A DNA stretch of 64,000 nt from Exiguobacterium sp. s193 (GTDB lineage Bacteria > Bacillota > Bacilli > Exiguobacteriales > Exiguobacteriaceae): NCBI RefSeq assembly GCF_018618755.1, contig NZ_JACSMR010000002.1:310001-374000 (forward strand), written 5' to 3'. Below, piece by piece: positions 63,606-64,000 of the stretch (positions within the stretch are counted from its first letter, which is position 1; each line of letters begins with the position of its first letter). The notes below the pieces were generated by a model. The model did not search any database. It had not been told where the DNA came from and saw nothing but the letters and a program-made list of their open reading frames with translations. The translations under genes and the position numbers were made by a program.

Positions 63606-64000
63606 ATGACCGAGCTCGGAGCCTACTTAAAGGAGCAGCGGGAGACGTTAGGTGTTTCGCTTGAGCAAATCCAAAGTACGACAAAAATTCAAAAACGCTA
63701 CATCGTGGCAATTGAAGAAGGTAATTACGATCAATTGCCGGGTGCTTTTTATGCACGCGCCTTCATCAAGACATACGCGGAAGCATTAGGTCTTGATGTC
63801 GACGAAGTCTTTGAAACATATAAACGTGACTTACCGCAACCGGAAGCACAACCTGCTGTTGAGTTGTCACGGCGCGCGACGTACTCGAAATCATCCGCTC
63901 CGAAAAAGAGTGTCGCGAAACGATGGATTCCAAACATCATCATCATTCTCTTAATCTTTGCGATTGGTGTCGCGCTATATTACGCATTCCAGGCATTCCT
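63606..64000 (+). CDS. rodZ: RodZ-like (YmfM) cell-shape protein, truncated by window end
   Basis: Partial gene, at least 131 codons, cut by the end of the window. Begins MTELGAYLKEQRETLG; residues about 1-70 form a Cro-type helix-turn-helix (EQIQSTTKIQKRYIVAIEEG) and a membrane helix begins near residue 113 (IIIILLIFAIGVALYY), as in RodZ/YmfM, which links MreB to the membrane. GGAAGG precedes the ATG. Gene order ymfK-rodZ matches Bacillus. Confidence 0.85.
   Translation, partial: MTELGAYLKEQRETLGVSLEQIQSTTKIQKRYIVAIEEGNYDQLPGAFYARAFIKTYAEALGLDVDEVFETYKRDLPQPEAQPAVELSRRATYSKSSAPKKSVAKRWIPNIIIILLIFAIGVALYYAFQAF

Overview
This window looks like chromosome of a low-to-moderate-GC Gram-positive bacterium of the Bacilli. 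Many blocks match Bacillus gene order: fur-xerD-deoB-punA, ribT-ypuF-scpA-scpB-rluB-resABCDE, and ymfF-ymfH-ymfI-ymfK-rodZ. Overall gene content suggests Exiguobacterium or a close relative; that is inference from recall, since no database was searched. I saw no rRNA, tRNA, CRISPR array, prophage or IS transposase gene.

Layout. 1-11100: a short-chain dehydrogenase, a DHA2-type drug exporter, an EamA exporter, topB with two unrecognised genes, a large hybrid sensor-type histidine kinase and an MFS gene with a suspicious 5' end. 11160-20390 (minus strand): an MFS exporter, then a tightly packed eight-gene operon (moxR, DUF58, two DppB/DppC-type permeases, an FAD oxidase, a half-size MFS protein, an ABC-2 ATPase and its permease) preceded by a probable leader peptide. 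20600-25710: an NAD(P)-binding protein, secreted alpha-amylase, secreted endonuclease I, a YdcF-like protein and two small membrane/stress proteins. 25830-29815: signalling genes (receiver-PP2C phosphatase, Hpt protein, CheV) plus CorA. 30030-31470: gapN. 31650-38117: an eight-gene operon (MBL hydrolase, SDR, YnjB-like binding protein, two permeases, ATPase, YnjF-like CDP-alcohol phosphatidyltransferase, Nudix) that mirrors the uncharacterised ynjBCD-ynjF neighbourhood of E. coli. 38245-41628: PadR regulator, an unknown coiled-coil protein, a DJ-1 protein and an aldo/keto reductase. 41825-64000: housekeeping blocks: nudF-fur-xerD-deoB-punA-pdp, LD-carboxypeptidase, ppiB, ribT, ypuF, scpAB, rluB, resABC-resDE, a PduO adenosyltransferase, and the ymf cluster running into a truncated rodZ.

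The strongest unexplained signals are: (1) a family of about 290-315 bp intergenic elements (three good copies, one degraded) with TGTAGACAA-type inverted ends, internal stems that keep pairing despite sequence change, and duplicated host terminator hairpins at the borders; (2) the moxR-DUF58-permease-FAD oxidase operon, whose permeases have no binding protein or OppD/F ATPase beside them; (3) the ynj-like transport/phospholipid operon. Regulatory sites visible by eye include two CcpA cre sites, a SigD-type -10 for cheV, SigB-like GGGTAT promoters, an inverted repeat before fur, and a palindrome over the deoB promoter.
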